Positions 33,343-43,520 of a stretch of DNA of 64,000 bases are shown one piece after another. The DNA lies in NCBI GenBank assembly GCA_029237695.1, contig CM055269.1:31530956-31594955 (forward strand). Reading direction: 5' to 3'. Within the stretch, counting starts at the first letter, position 1, and the number at the start of each line of letters is the position of its first letter. Position numbers and translations under genes: made by a program. The DNA comes from Conchocele bisecta. Its lineage: Eukaryota; Mollusca; Bivalvia; Lucinida; Thyasiridae. A model generated the notes under the pieces. The model did not search any database. It was not told the DNA's origin and saw nothing but the letters and a program-made list of their open reading frames with translations.

Positions 33343-34490
33343 GGGACATCATTGACAGTAGCATTGGCGGGATGTGTTTACATAACTAGCGGAGCATCAT
33401 GGACCTTAGCATTGGCGGTATTTGTTTAAACAACTGTCGGGGCATCATTGCGAGCAGTATTGCCGGGATTTGTTTAAACAACTAGCGGTGCATCTTGACA
33501 GTAGCATTGGCAGGTTTTGTTTAAGCAACTAGCGGGACATCATTGACAGTAGCATTGGCAGGTTTTGTTTAAGCAACTATCGGGACATCATTGACAGTAT
33601 CATTAGCACCATGGAACTTAGCATTAGCGGGATATGTTTAAACAACTAGCGGTGCATCATTGACCTTAGCATTGGCGGGATATATTTAAAGAACTAGCGG
33701 GACATCATTGACCTTAGCATTGGCGGGATATATTTAAAGAACTAGCGGGATATCATTGACCTTAGCATTGGCGGGATTTGTTTAAACCACTAGCGGTACA
33801 TCATTTACCTTAGCATTGGCGGAATTTGTTTAAAAAAAACTAGCGGGACACCATTGACATTACCATTCGTTGTATTTGTTTGAACAACTAGCGGGATATC
33901 ACTGACCTTGGAATGGGCGGGATTTGTTTAAGCAACTGTCGGGGCATAATTGACTTTAGCATTGACGGTATTTGTTTAAACAACTAGCGGGACATCATTA
34001 ACAGTAGCATTGACGGGATTTGTTTAAATAACTAGCGGGGGATCATTGACAGTATCATTAGTGGGATTTGTTTATGCAACTAGCGAGACATCATATAACC
34101 TTGGCATAGGCGGGATTTGTTTAAACAACTGTCGGGGCATCATTGAAAGTAGCCATGGAGGGAATTGTTTAGACATCTAGCGGGGCATCATTGACATTTA
34201 CATCGGTGTGATTTGTTTAAACAACTAGCGGGATATCATTGCCGTTATCAATGGGAGGGATTCGTTTAAACAACAAGCGGGGCATCATTGATAATATCTT
34301 TGGTGGGATTTATTTACACAACTAGCGGGACATCATTGACGTTATAATGGACGGGATTTGTTTAAACAACAAGCGGGGCATCATTGACATTATCATTAGT
34401 GGGATTTATTTAAAGAACTAGCGGGATATCATTGACTTAGAATGGGTGGGGTTTGTTTAAACAACTAGCGAGGCATTATTGACCTTATAA
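33343..34490. repeat. Minisatellite, about 48-50-bp unit, roughly 23 copies
   Basis: Unit core: CATCATTGAC, TAGCATTGGCGGGATTTGTT, TAAACAACTAGCGGGA. Copies differ by scattered substitutions, so the array is not freshly homogenised. It ends about 115 bp before exon 3. Confidence 0.9.
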
Positions 34491-34604
34491 TTAGAACTAA
34501 ATAATGTCACGTGAAACATATCAGCACTAGCTCTAACGGAACTTACTCGCTATTTTCCAAGTCGGTTAGCCTATTAGCCTATTTATTGGACTGGTCTATT
34601 ACAG

Positions 34605-34752
34605 CCAGCACTGCATTACGTCCGTTGAACGACTACATAAGCCAGCACTACACAGAGAATGTCATAGCAGTCAGTGAAGCTTCCGGGTGGGTCCAGACGC
34701 GACTACAGGTCACTGTTCCACTGAACAGCAGCGTCGACAAGGAAGACATCGC
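34605..34752 (+). CDS. Extracellular protein, coding exon 3
   Basis: Acceptor TGGTCTATTACAG, completing the Ala codon from exon 2; donor ATCGC|GTGAGT, phase 2. Encodes STALRPLNDYISQHYTENVI, AVSEASGWVQTRLQVTVPLN and SSVDKEDI. The alternating hydrophobic residues (WVQTRLQVTVPL) fit a beta-sheet domain. NSS is a possible glycosylation site. Confidence 0.75.
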
Positions 34753-36504
34753 GTGAGTGTCATTTTCAATCACTGATTCAGACGGGGTGTGTCCTGCGCT
34801 TGCCCCCTCTAACATTTGCCGAGTTTAGATTTTAAGCCCATTTTATGAGGTTATCTCCTTTCGTTTTGGGTTTCTCAGCCGCCTTGGCGACTAGGCTATA
34901 CCTCGATTTGGTAGCAGTGCAGTCATCGCGTGAGTATCATTTATATCATGTGCACGCTCCATCCCCTAAAAGTTATCGAGTTTACGTTTTAACCCATTTT
35001 TACATGAAAATATATTAAAATATGATTAGTTTTTGCATATCTCACCAAGAGTGTATGCTGTCACCACTCAGTTGAACCGTCTCGTTGAGCGCACATCTTG
35101 TACCATTCAGATTTTCCCGGGAAGCAGCTGCCGTACCACCACCGAATAAACTTGAATTAACATTATCTGACCTCACTAGTGCTAACCCATATACATAGGA
35201 TCCCACACACCCCCCCCCCTCCCCACCCTCACGCATATTTCAGGAGAGTTGGTCATTGATCTGCTTTATTACTATTGTTTTATTTCTTTGCTACATGTAC
35301 ACACATATTATACTTACACACTTACATAAGCGAATGTGCATTATATAAAAAGGACATAGAGCTAGGTGTACATTCTAAGCATCGCACAAACTAATACGAC
35401 CATATTGATTTGATTTTTGTGTCGTTAGAAATGATAATTCAGAGGTTGGCTCGTGTGCATTTACGGCGAAACATATTTGTCTTTGTAATTTTAACTTGCA
35501 TGCACAAACTATGTAGGTCCCACATACTTTAAATATACAGTGCATCACATAGTTATATATTCGTGAATATTTCTTGGGTCCCGATACGTTTTATTCCGCT
35601 ATATTTTAGTATTGTGAATCATTAACATGCGTGTTCCGATGCCAAATGCTTGCTTAATTTGTCTGTCATTTAAATGAGTATACAAATGCTAAATATTTTA
35701 TGTGATACCTCGATCTCCATTAAGTATCTTCGTTTCTATGTTCACAAACAATACGCCCAACCAAGTTTATCGTGCTTTTCATATGAGGTTATTGAAATTT
35801 AAAAAAAATGCACAACTGAAACAGTTCTACATCGTATATGATGGATAATGATGAACTGATGTCTTGGTTTATTCAGTGTGTGTTCATATCTAAACATGGA
35901 TGTTCCAACTGTATACTGGGGTAATACAATCATATCATGCTTATTGTGTGGATGTAGCAATATCCAAAACATGTATGTTTAAATAATCATACATGTACTT
36001 ACTCTCTTGTTAAAACAAATTCACTATCTGGTGCACTTCAGGACAGATATAGAAGTGGCTATCTTGTAATTATCTGAATGTGGAACATACCACATTTATG
36101 GTAAGACAATAAAATATACATTATATCCACGAATAGCGTACGATGGAGTGTTATTCTTCGCAAATCCATTACCTGGTAGAGCTACAAGGCATATGAAAAA
36201 TGTGTGGTGGCTATCTTGACGGTCTCGGCAAATGTCTGAACGGTCCAAACGTGTATGATGCTGCTCCAGTATACTTTCGAATTAGGTATCATTAGATATT
36301 AACACACTTGTGTTCGGTTTTCCTGCAAATCACGGCCATCCTTGATGGCATAATTCCTTCGTAGTATATGTATGTTTAAACTGAATACTATGAAATAAGC
36401 ACTGCATATGACGGGCGACGTTAGCGTATGAAACAAAATTTACCAATTGATAGCTTTACCATGGTGTTAGTATGCTACGGACGACACGGGAGTATTGCAT
36501 AGCT

Positions 36505-36600
36505 ACTTCCCGCAACCACCATGATGTCACAACTTCTCTATGTTAATTAAATTCTCTTATTTGAACAAGTGATACAATCGGTGTTTTTCCTTTTGCTATT
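36505..36600. repeat. Direct repeat, first copy
   Basis: CTTCCCGCAACCACCATGAT through GATACAATCGGTGTTTTTCC; almost identical to 38056-38150, 1.55 kb away in the same orientation. Confidence 0.85.
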
Positions 36601-38052
36601 AGGCGAATAATATTGGCCATACAATCGCCAAAGATCGGAAAAAAAGAAGTCAAAGCTGAATTTTTCAGCATAGGTTCGTAATATCATTAGGAGAAACATA
36701 TCAAAACTCCCCATGAATCCCACTGGAGCTTAATCCAGAATTCAAGATGGCGTCCAAGATGGCTGCCACACATACAGATGATAGTAATGAACATATTCAC
36801 ACATAGGGTGGCAGTATATCATTGAACAATGCATGTATTAACTTTTTCAATAAATACGAGTTGCTTAACCTTTCAAATATCCAAGATGGTTGCCAAGAAT
36901 GCCAACAAAATATGTAAAAGTCCGAGGGTGTATTGATAGTCCCACTATTTAGTAATCGTATCAGGGTGAATTTATGTGGTTAGACATGCATGTATATGGT
37001 ACTTACATTTTGTAAAACCGTTAACGCAATGTAATTTGATATTTACCTTGTGTAGGAAGGCCAAATGGATGGTCTACGGAATCATGTATGGATGGTAACA
37101 AAAAAGGTTTGACGTCTCATGTTGACGCTACATTGCGTTGCAAATCGACGTATACGGTATCTAGCAAAAATTGTGAACAACGTTATAACACAATCTGATT
37201 ATTATAAGTGATGTACATTTCGGACGGACTCTCGCAAAGGCGGACGTACATGTGTCCTCATGACCACTATGTCTCGCTTTCCACGATGGACTCGACAAGC
37301 AATTACTTTAGCATATGTATATATTCTTGAAATAATTCACATTAACTGTAAATTTGATAAAATAAAGCATATTGTAATACAGTATGTAAGATCCATCTAA
37401 TTCAATGTCGCCTCAAATATGACTGACAAAACCTGCTAATTTGTATATTATATTGATCAGTAACAAACTGTGTATACTGTTTCAGAAGTATCGTCCTGTT
37501 ACCGTAATTATATTTATATACACGAGTACATTGTAGACATAAGGTATAAATTTCATGTGAAATAACTAATTATATGTGAGGAAAAATGTGTAGTTTTGCA
37601 TGCCAGCCTATAATTGTATGCGTCTATGCCTGCCGGTACTTTAAATTGTTAAATATATTGTCAGATCATATATTTTAAGATATATATATTTGATACATTA
37701 TAATACATAACATATGTTAATAATCAAATGTTAGATAGTATGACCTTCGAATGAGGTTACCAGGGATATATATTGTTTACAATGGTTCAAGTTATATAGT
37801 ATGTGTAATGCATATGGATTGCACGGCAATGTATACATTATATAAGTACACACTTTGTAGAATCATGCAAGACTGATCGTGCATGTATATGGAAGTACAT
37901 GTATGTGACACACTGTCCAGGTCTTACTCCCTTGAAGTTTACTGTTAACAACCTGTCCGTGAAAACATATTTACACTAACTGACAAACTTTGGGTGGTTG
38001 GCTGGGTGGTGCGGGTTATCCTTACAGTAATCGTGATATCCTTCATTTGGCC

Positions 38053-38150
38053 CATCTTCCCGCAACGACCATGATGTCACAACTTCTCTATGCTAATTAA
38101 ATTCTCTTATTTGAACAAGTGATACAATCGGTGTTTTCGCTTTTGCTATA
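38053..38150. repeat. Direct repeat, second copy
   Basis: CTTCCCGCAACGACCATGAT through GATACAATCGGTGTTTTCGC. Differs from the first copy at only a few bases. Confidence 0.85.
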
Positions 38151-38692
38151 TTATAAAAACTGCACTAGTACATTTATGACATCATTTTAAGAAAAAAGTA
38201 AAAAGCTAAACATCTCCAGTGATATTATTATTTAGACTAACATGCCATGTCTCTTTATCATGTTTAACTTATTATTATTATTTACTTTGCTATTATTTGG
38301 TAAAGCCATAGTGCTATGTGTAAATCCTCGGTGGTCATGGAGCACGACTGTCAATTCGAAAGTTATGCACATTTTGCCTACTTTTGGTATTAATTGTGGT
38401 AAGTTCTCTCCATTTTCGTGAATTAGCTGTGTTCATTATGCGTGTGTGTCTATTTACACCATCACCCTCTGATCTGGTTGTGGAAAATGAACATTGGCCA
38501 TACTCCAGACTACTCTACATGACAATGTTGTGGACCGTACCATAGCTCTAGTGCAGATGACCCTGTCAATGTATATACTTGTCTGCCATGTACATTCGTT
38601 TAAACTCTATTCATCTATTCATTTTACAACTACATGTACATGTATTATAAACAAGCGTGAGGGAATTTGTAGAAATGCTTTCCTGTGTATTC

Positions 38693-38952
38693 GTGCCCGG
38701 CTAGCTCAGTCGGTTAGAGCGATGGTACGGTAAACCAGAGGTCCCCGGTTCGAGCCCCGGGCTGGAGCACATTTTTCTCCCCCTGTGACATTTGGTGCCG
38801 AACGAGAGACCGTGACTGATAAATACTGTCCAAATTGTACCAAAAATATGGAATTCAGAAACGAGTTAAATATAGAATTCGTGGACGAATTCCAATTTGG
38901 CGGGGAAGTATGTCACGGTACGTAACTCACTATGGGGAGAAGATGTGTATTC
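38693..38952 (+). repeat. tRNA-derived SINE-like unit 1
   Basis: 38693-38770 is tRNA-like: A-box text TAGCTCAGTCGG, B-box GGTTCGAGCCC, a good T-arm (CCGGTTCGAGCCCCGG) and a partly paired acceptor (GTGC with GCAC). The anticodon loop lacks the invariant T before the anticodon and the acceptor stem has two mismatches, so it is not a functional tRNA. It is followed by ACATTTTTCTCCCCCTGTGA, repeated in unit 2. Confidence 0.75.
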
Positions 38953-39060
38953 GTGCCCGGCTAGCTCAGTCGGTAAGAGCGATGGTAGGGTAATACAGAG
39001 GTCCCGGGTTCGAGCCCCGGGCCAGAGCACATTTTTCTCGCCCTGTGACAGACATAAAGG
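38953..39060 (+). repeat. tRNA-derived SINE-like unit 2
   Basis: Same head as unit 1, 260 bp downstream and preceded by the same GTGTATTC. The anticodon stem is broken (ATGGT against TACAG), but the T-arm GGGTTCGAGCCCCGG is perfect. Followed by ACATTTTTCTCGCCCTGTGA. Confidence 0.75.
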
Positions 39061-39439
39061 CGAACCTGCCATGCACTCTGTCTGTTGTCTGTTAGTAGCG
39101 TACATCAAATCACAAAAAAACACAATGTACAATGTACATACTGTATTGTCAGTAGGAGAGTCGAACATATGAATAACCTTTTCAGGTGTGGTGAAAACGT
39201 CTTTTATAAGGATATGATAGAGTGTACGTCTCTCTGCAGTGAGCACGTGTGTAGAGCCGGTTTTTGTAACCCCCCGGTTTTTGTCAACCCCGTTAACAAA
39301 AACCGGGGGTAATAAAAACCGTAGACGCACTCGCCGGTTTTTGTAAACCCCCGGTTTTTGTAACCCCAAATATTAATATTGCGATACATGAAATATGATT
39401 GCTTCAAACTTCAAACTCGATGGTACTTAGGAGCTCACA

Positions 39440-40440
39440 TACCCCGTTCTCCGCCATAAACAAGAAGCTGTTCTGAAGGCTCATGATATCAAAGAGGCAC
39501 TAGACAAGGCATTCCCTAGTATCCTGGAGACGCTCGAAAAGTGGACGCAAAGAGGCACAGGATGGGTGGTAGACAGAGTGCAAACGCTTTCACTGTACAT
39601 CGCCCGATACCAACCTCTGCGGGTGTGGCTCCTACATCCCACTACCATCGGCAGTGAGGCACAAGAACGCGGTCATAAATGTGCGGAACAAGGATGACCA
39701 CTGCCTGGGATGGTCCCTGGTCTGCCCTCTTTCCAGTTGCTCATGGAAATCATGCATATAGGACAACACAGTATCCCACCCAGGACGGCCTCGATTTCGC
39801 AAGGATCGACGCCCCCACACCCATCTCTCAGATCGAGAAGGTCGAACAAAAGGATATGCTGGCGATCAACGTATGCGGCTGTGATAAGAGGGTCATAGTC
39901 CACAGCCTAAGTAAGCAGCATGAAGATATCCCACGGATGAGCCTGCTGTTTATTGAGAAGAGAGAGACCGACAAGTTGCATTACACGTGGATCAAGGATA
40001 TTAAACTCTCTACGACTTCTCTACGACCAGCGCAAGCACCTGGAGCGTAAGCACGTCTGCAAGCGCTGCCTCCACGGCTATTCAAGGGAGGACTTGCTGG
40101 AGGCACACAAGCCAGATTGCCGCGGGATTGGATAGACGGCGGTGAGAGTGGAGATGCCTGAAGAGTGGAAAACAAGCTGAGCTTTCAGAACCACCACAAG
40201 CAGCTCCCAGCCCCTTCATCATATACGCTGACTTCGAGGCCCTCACCACAAAGATCGACGGCCCAGAGCTTGACCCCGCAAAAAGCAATACGCAAAGGAT
40301 TAAGCATCACGAGGCCTACAGCTACTGCTATGTGGTAGTGCGCTGCGATGGCCACACATAGTCGCCAGTGGAATACAGAGGACATAACGTAGCAGAGCAC
40401 TTCCTTCAAGCACTCCCGGAAGAATAGGACAAAATTAAGG
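39440..40440 (+). pseudogene. Polinton DNA polymerase B relic (N-terminal part)
   Basis: In different + frames one meets GTGWVVDRVQTL (about 39560), KNAVINVRNKDDHCL (about 39665), DFARIDAPTPISQIEKVEQK (about 39793), AINVCGCDKRVIVHSLSKQH (about 39860), a CXXC...H zinc-finger-like piece CKRCLHGYSREDLLEAHKPDC (about 40058), and IIYADFEAL (about 40217), the start of the exonuclease domain of protein-primed family B polymerases. Frame changes near 39680-39740 and 40020 and several stops show it is dead. The rest of the exonuclease and the polymerase palm are absent. Family assignment is from memory. Confidence 0.7.
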
Positions 40441-40644
40441 CGGTGCTGGCCAGCCCAAGTCCATGCGGATGACCCGAGAGGACTTATCCGAGCAGTCGTC
40501 GATGATGTATAGCGTGGGCTCGCCCTGGCAGAGTTGGCAGAGGGCCCGCATATAATCGTGGAGGCGCTCACCGGTGTCTACAACGTACACCTCGGGGTCG
40601 GCCCATATCCAGGGGCGCCGTTGGTACGTTTGGTTGTGCTGCAC
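40440..40644 (-). pseudogene. Packaging-ATPase-like fragment of the Polinton
   Basis: The - strand gives NQTYQRRPWIWADPEVYVVD then CQGEPTLYIIDDCSDKSS. LYIIDDCS, four hydrophobic residues followed by DD, fits the Walker B strand of the FtsK/HerA-type ATPases that pack DNA in Polintons and related viruses. The Walker A part is not present. About 65 residues remain of a protein of over 200. Confidence 0.55.
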
Positions 40645-40789
40645 CGTAAGTCATATGACCATAATGTCATATGACCATAATGTATGAAACCTGTTTTTCC
40701 GAAGCCAGTCTGGCTGCAGATGATGGCCGAATGGGGGGTGGGTTTGTTAATGTCTGTCTGTCAGGATCAGTAGAGTGCTGAGATAAACC

Positions 40790-42110
40790 TGCTATTTTCG
40801 ATGATCAGCTGCACGTCTTCAAGTATATACAGGTAGACGTTCAAAGCGCCATTGCCGTCCGCCTCATTGGCGATCTGGATCGTCACTCCCTCGCTGGCGT
40901 TCTCCACCATGCGACCACTACCGTGGAACTGGTCGTCGTCACTTGTCCGCAGGTCGAGCAAGAGCGCGTATTTCGAAGTAAAGGTACATCAGCGAGTGCC
41001 AGGTCTTTGGCGACCGCAGCAACAACAGGTTCACGCTTTGGGCAGCCGGCATTCCGCTTCTTGGCCTCATCCCATAGTTGATAGAGTCACATTCCCTGGC
41101 TGTACAACTGGTTGAGAACGTCCTCAAATTTCACCATGACTTTGGTAATCTTTGGATTATAAAACTTATTTGTGTCTGGCGCCCTTAATGCGATGTGGGC
41201 CTCCTCGAACAACATCAATATGCCTTTCATCGAGCGCGCGGGGACATTGATGTTCATGTTCCACAGAGTGGCGCTCTTATCGAGCTTCATTTGCCGCTGT
41301 CGAAGGACCCGTTCATACAGGATGGCTACACGCCCGGCGTACTGATTGCGAATCGTGTGGGCGAGGTCGGGCAGGGTTACCATGTCGAACTCCAAAGCTA
41401 TGTTGTAGATTGCATAGCTTGATGCAATGTCAGTGGCTATGATAACCCGGCCATAGTCGCTGAAGCTCGTATTCTAGGCGGTCGTCCAACACGCTTTGGT
41501 AGAAGGGCATACGCGATTCCAGCAGTTCGAAGTCAAGCGGAATGTAGAAGCGGTTGCCATATGCCTCCGCTATGGCCCGGTCAGCCGCCGCCTTATCTCT
41601 CTTATCGCCAGCCCCTATCCGGAGCTTCGTCACGTCCCGATGTTTAGATGTGTTGACAACCTGATTGTTGGCATTCGCGCGTTCTCGCTCGGTCTTCCAG
41701 AGGTCGCAGTAGGTGAGGGCTGTAACTAATGTTGAGAGAACTTGTAGCCCGAGCCTATTGTATTTATATGCAATAAACTATGCTTAAACTAAACTAGAGG
41801 TCGCAGTAGCAGTAATATACGTCGGAGTGGTCTTCTTGACATAATGTCGTCTTCTTGGCGACCACGCGCACCAGGTTTTGGACGATAGTTCGATCGGCGT
41901 CTGCCGACGTCAGAGATCTTGAAGGTGATACGAGAGGTCCCTGACACAATAACGTCGTTGGCCCCTATGTTGGGGAAGCGGACCAGGAGCTGTTGGTTCT
42001 GGTCAATCGTCGAGACGTTGTCAATCGTCGAGCCAGTGGTACGGATTGATGGATTCTGCGCCCGTATTGCCTTGAAGCCATGCTGTATTGAACCGACAGG
42101 TACTAATCTT
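40790..42110 (-). pseudogene. Polinton virion-protein relic, probably major capsid protein
   Basis: Fragments on the - strand in order: NQQLLVRFPNIGANDVIV (about 42000), VYYCYCDL (about 41815), KLRIGAGDKRDKAAADRAIA (about 41625), GNRFYIPLDFELLESRMPFY (about 41550), LEFDMVTLPDLAHTIRNQYA (about 41390), NMNINVPARSMKGILMLFEE (about 41260), PKITKVMVKFEDVLNQLYSQ (about 41150), and ALNVYLYILEDVQLII (about 40840). It is interrupted by a retro-insertion (41713-41795) and several frameshifts. Assignment to the capsid protein is inference from its length and place in Polintons. Confidence 0.6.
41699..41809. mobile_element. 83-bp retro-insertion with 14-bp target duplication
   Basis: AGAGGTCGCAGTAG occurs at 41699-41712 and again at 41796-41809. 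Between them is an 83-bp segment ending CTTAAACTAAACT, like the tails of the retroelement 3' ends at 11199 and 24338, and containing AATAAA. The capsid-like reading on the - strand continues across if the insert and one duplicate are ignored. Confidence 0.8.
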
Positions 42111-43084
42111 CAATAAGAGGATGGACGAGTACGATTTCAAGCCAGGCGACCAGTAGACACCGTAGATGTAGACGAAACCACATGCCCCCAGTGGGAGGAG
42201 CCCTCTTCGAAATATGCGGCGCTGATGTGTTCCTCTAAGACAGGAACTCCGCGAGTCGGCTGTAAATGACCACTACAACAAATTAGCAGAAAAAAGGTAT
42301 GGTCCCATTTGCTGGACGCGACTACTCGACAATCCTCATAATAAAATGAAAACCAAATGAAATAAACCAAAAGTTCATAAGCAATGCAAGCTTCACAAAA
42401 CACCTACCACAATAAATAAAGTTATGTATGTATTTTGAAATAGACGACCTTCTGTACCCAATTTAACGTATTTTCTTTCAGATAATTACAACAAGGGGAG
42501 ATAATCTCGAGTATCGAACTCGGAACGTCGGGCCGACGGTGGTTGTACTTTCTTTCATGCCTGCACACTCAGACACCAATCATATATTACATATCGGGAT
42601 ATTAATATCTGGGGTTACACAAATGGGTTCTACAAGGGTGACCAATATTTGATGCTACCGTCCTCCCGATTGTTACTCTCCCCTATTGTTACCCGCCTCA
42701 AACATCAAGTTGCATTGGCGACTACAATTGTGAAATTGGCATGTGAACGGTGATATCGGTATGTGAATGTGCGCTATATCAAGCTCCAAACCTCCGATAT
42801 AATATCCCTGCATCTGCAACAGGGGAGGGTGAACAATAGGGGGTTCTACAAGGCCCAAGCTTACCTTATTTCAAGCATATATCATGTACCGCAATACTAA
42901 TAATAATAATAGAACCTGGGGGTTACAAACACCGGCGCATACGACAACAGTTTTTGTCCACAGTTTCTGTAAAATGTTTGTAAAATCGACAAAGTTAAAA
43001 TTCACCTCGGCCAGTGCCCAAAAGCATGAGTATCAAACTGGGAACGTCGGGTCAGGCCCAAACATACTTTATATGAAGTTTAAA
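42111..43084. other. Right part of the Polinton, decayed end repeats
   Basis: No gene recognised. Partial copies of the end sequence appear at 42583-42625 (ATATTAATATCTGGGGTTAC) and 42865-42930 (ATATCATGTACCGCAATACT, GGGGGTTACAAACACCGG). Confidence 0.5.
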
Positions 43085-43317
43085 GCAATCATATTTCATG
43101 TATCGCAATATTAATATTTGGGGTTACAAAAACCGGGGGTTGGGGGTTTACAAAAATCGGGGGTTTACAGAAACCGGCGCGTCCGTGAACGGTTTGTGTA
43201 ACCCCCGATTTTTGTAAACCCTATGCATTGAAAAAGTATATACAATTTTCTGTCACGCGGCTGTAGTGTATACAAAGGTTATAAAACCGACAGAGCTAAA
43301 ATTGCACTCGGCCACCG

Positions 43318-43358
43318 CCCATCATATTTCATGTATCGCAATATTAATATTTAGGGGG
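43318..43358. repeat. Extra copy of the Polinton terminal sequence
   Basis: ATATTTCATGTATCGCAATA then TTAATATTTAGGGG repeats the start of the right terminal repeat, 235 bp further out. Confidence 0.7.
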
Positions 43359-43359
43359 G

Positions 43360-43398
<39 letters not shown>

Positions 43399-43455
43399 TA
43401 AAGAGACAGGGGGCGCGGGAGAGAGATATTGTGGTTTATATCTACATGTAATTAT

Positions 43456-43504
<49 letters not shown>

Positions 43505-43520
43505 TAGAGAGAGAGGGGGG
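43359..43520. repeat. GA dinucleotide microsatellites
   Basis: Two GA tracts, 43359-43394 and 43459-43516, with short interruptions, then a G-run. Open frames across them (Leu/Ser-rich on the - strand, Arg/Glu-rich on the + strand) are by-products. Confidence 0.95.

Larger units (their letters stand above)
34753..38692 (+). other. Intron 3, 5' part
   Basis: Mostly unrecognised AT-rich sequence. Holds a C-tract at about 35210-35224, a pair of about 95-bp direct repeats (36505-36600 and 38053-38150), and AAGATGGC(G/T)-type motifs at 36747-36764 and 36883. Confidence 0.6.
39262..43230. mobile_element. Deleted Polinton/Maverick-type element with terminal inverted repeats
   Basis: The ends are inverted copies of about 145 bp: at the left, CCGGTTTTTGTAACCCCAAA followed by TATTAATATTGCGATACATG (39343-39390); at the right the complement at 43095-43135 (CATGTATCGCAATATTAATA, TTTGGGGTTACAAAAACCGG). 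Between them lie pieces of a DNA polymerase B (+ strand), a packaging-ATPase-like gene (- strand) and a capsid-like gene (- strand). That gene content defines Polintons, which are virus-like transposons. Intact ones are 15-20 kb; this is 4 kb, so most is deleted, and every gene is broken. It lies in intron 3. Confidence 0.75.

Noticed and set aside
38693..39030. Two functional tRNA genes
   Set aside because: The anticodon arm and acceptor stem are mismatched and the T before the anticodon is missing; a SINE head explains them better.
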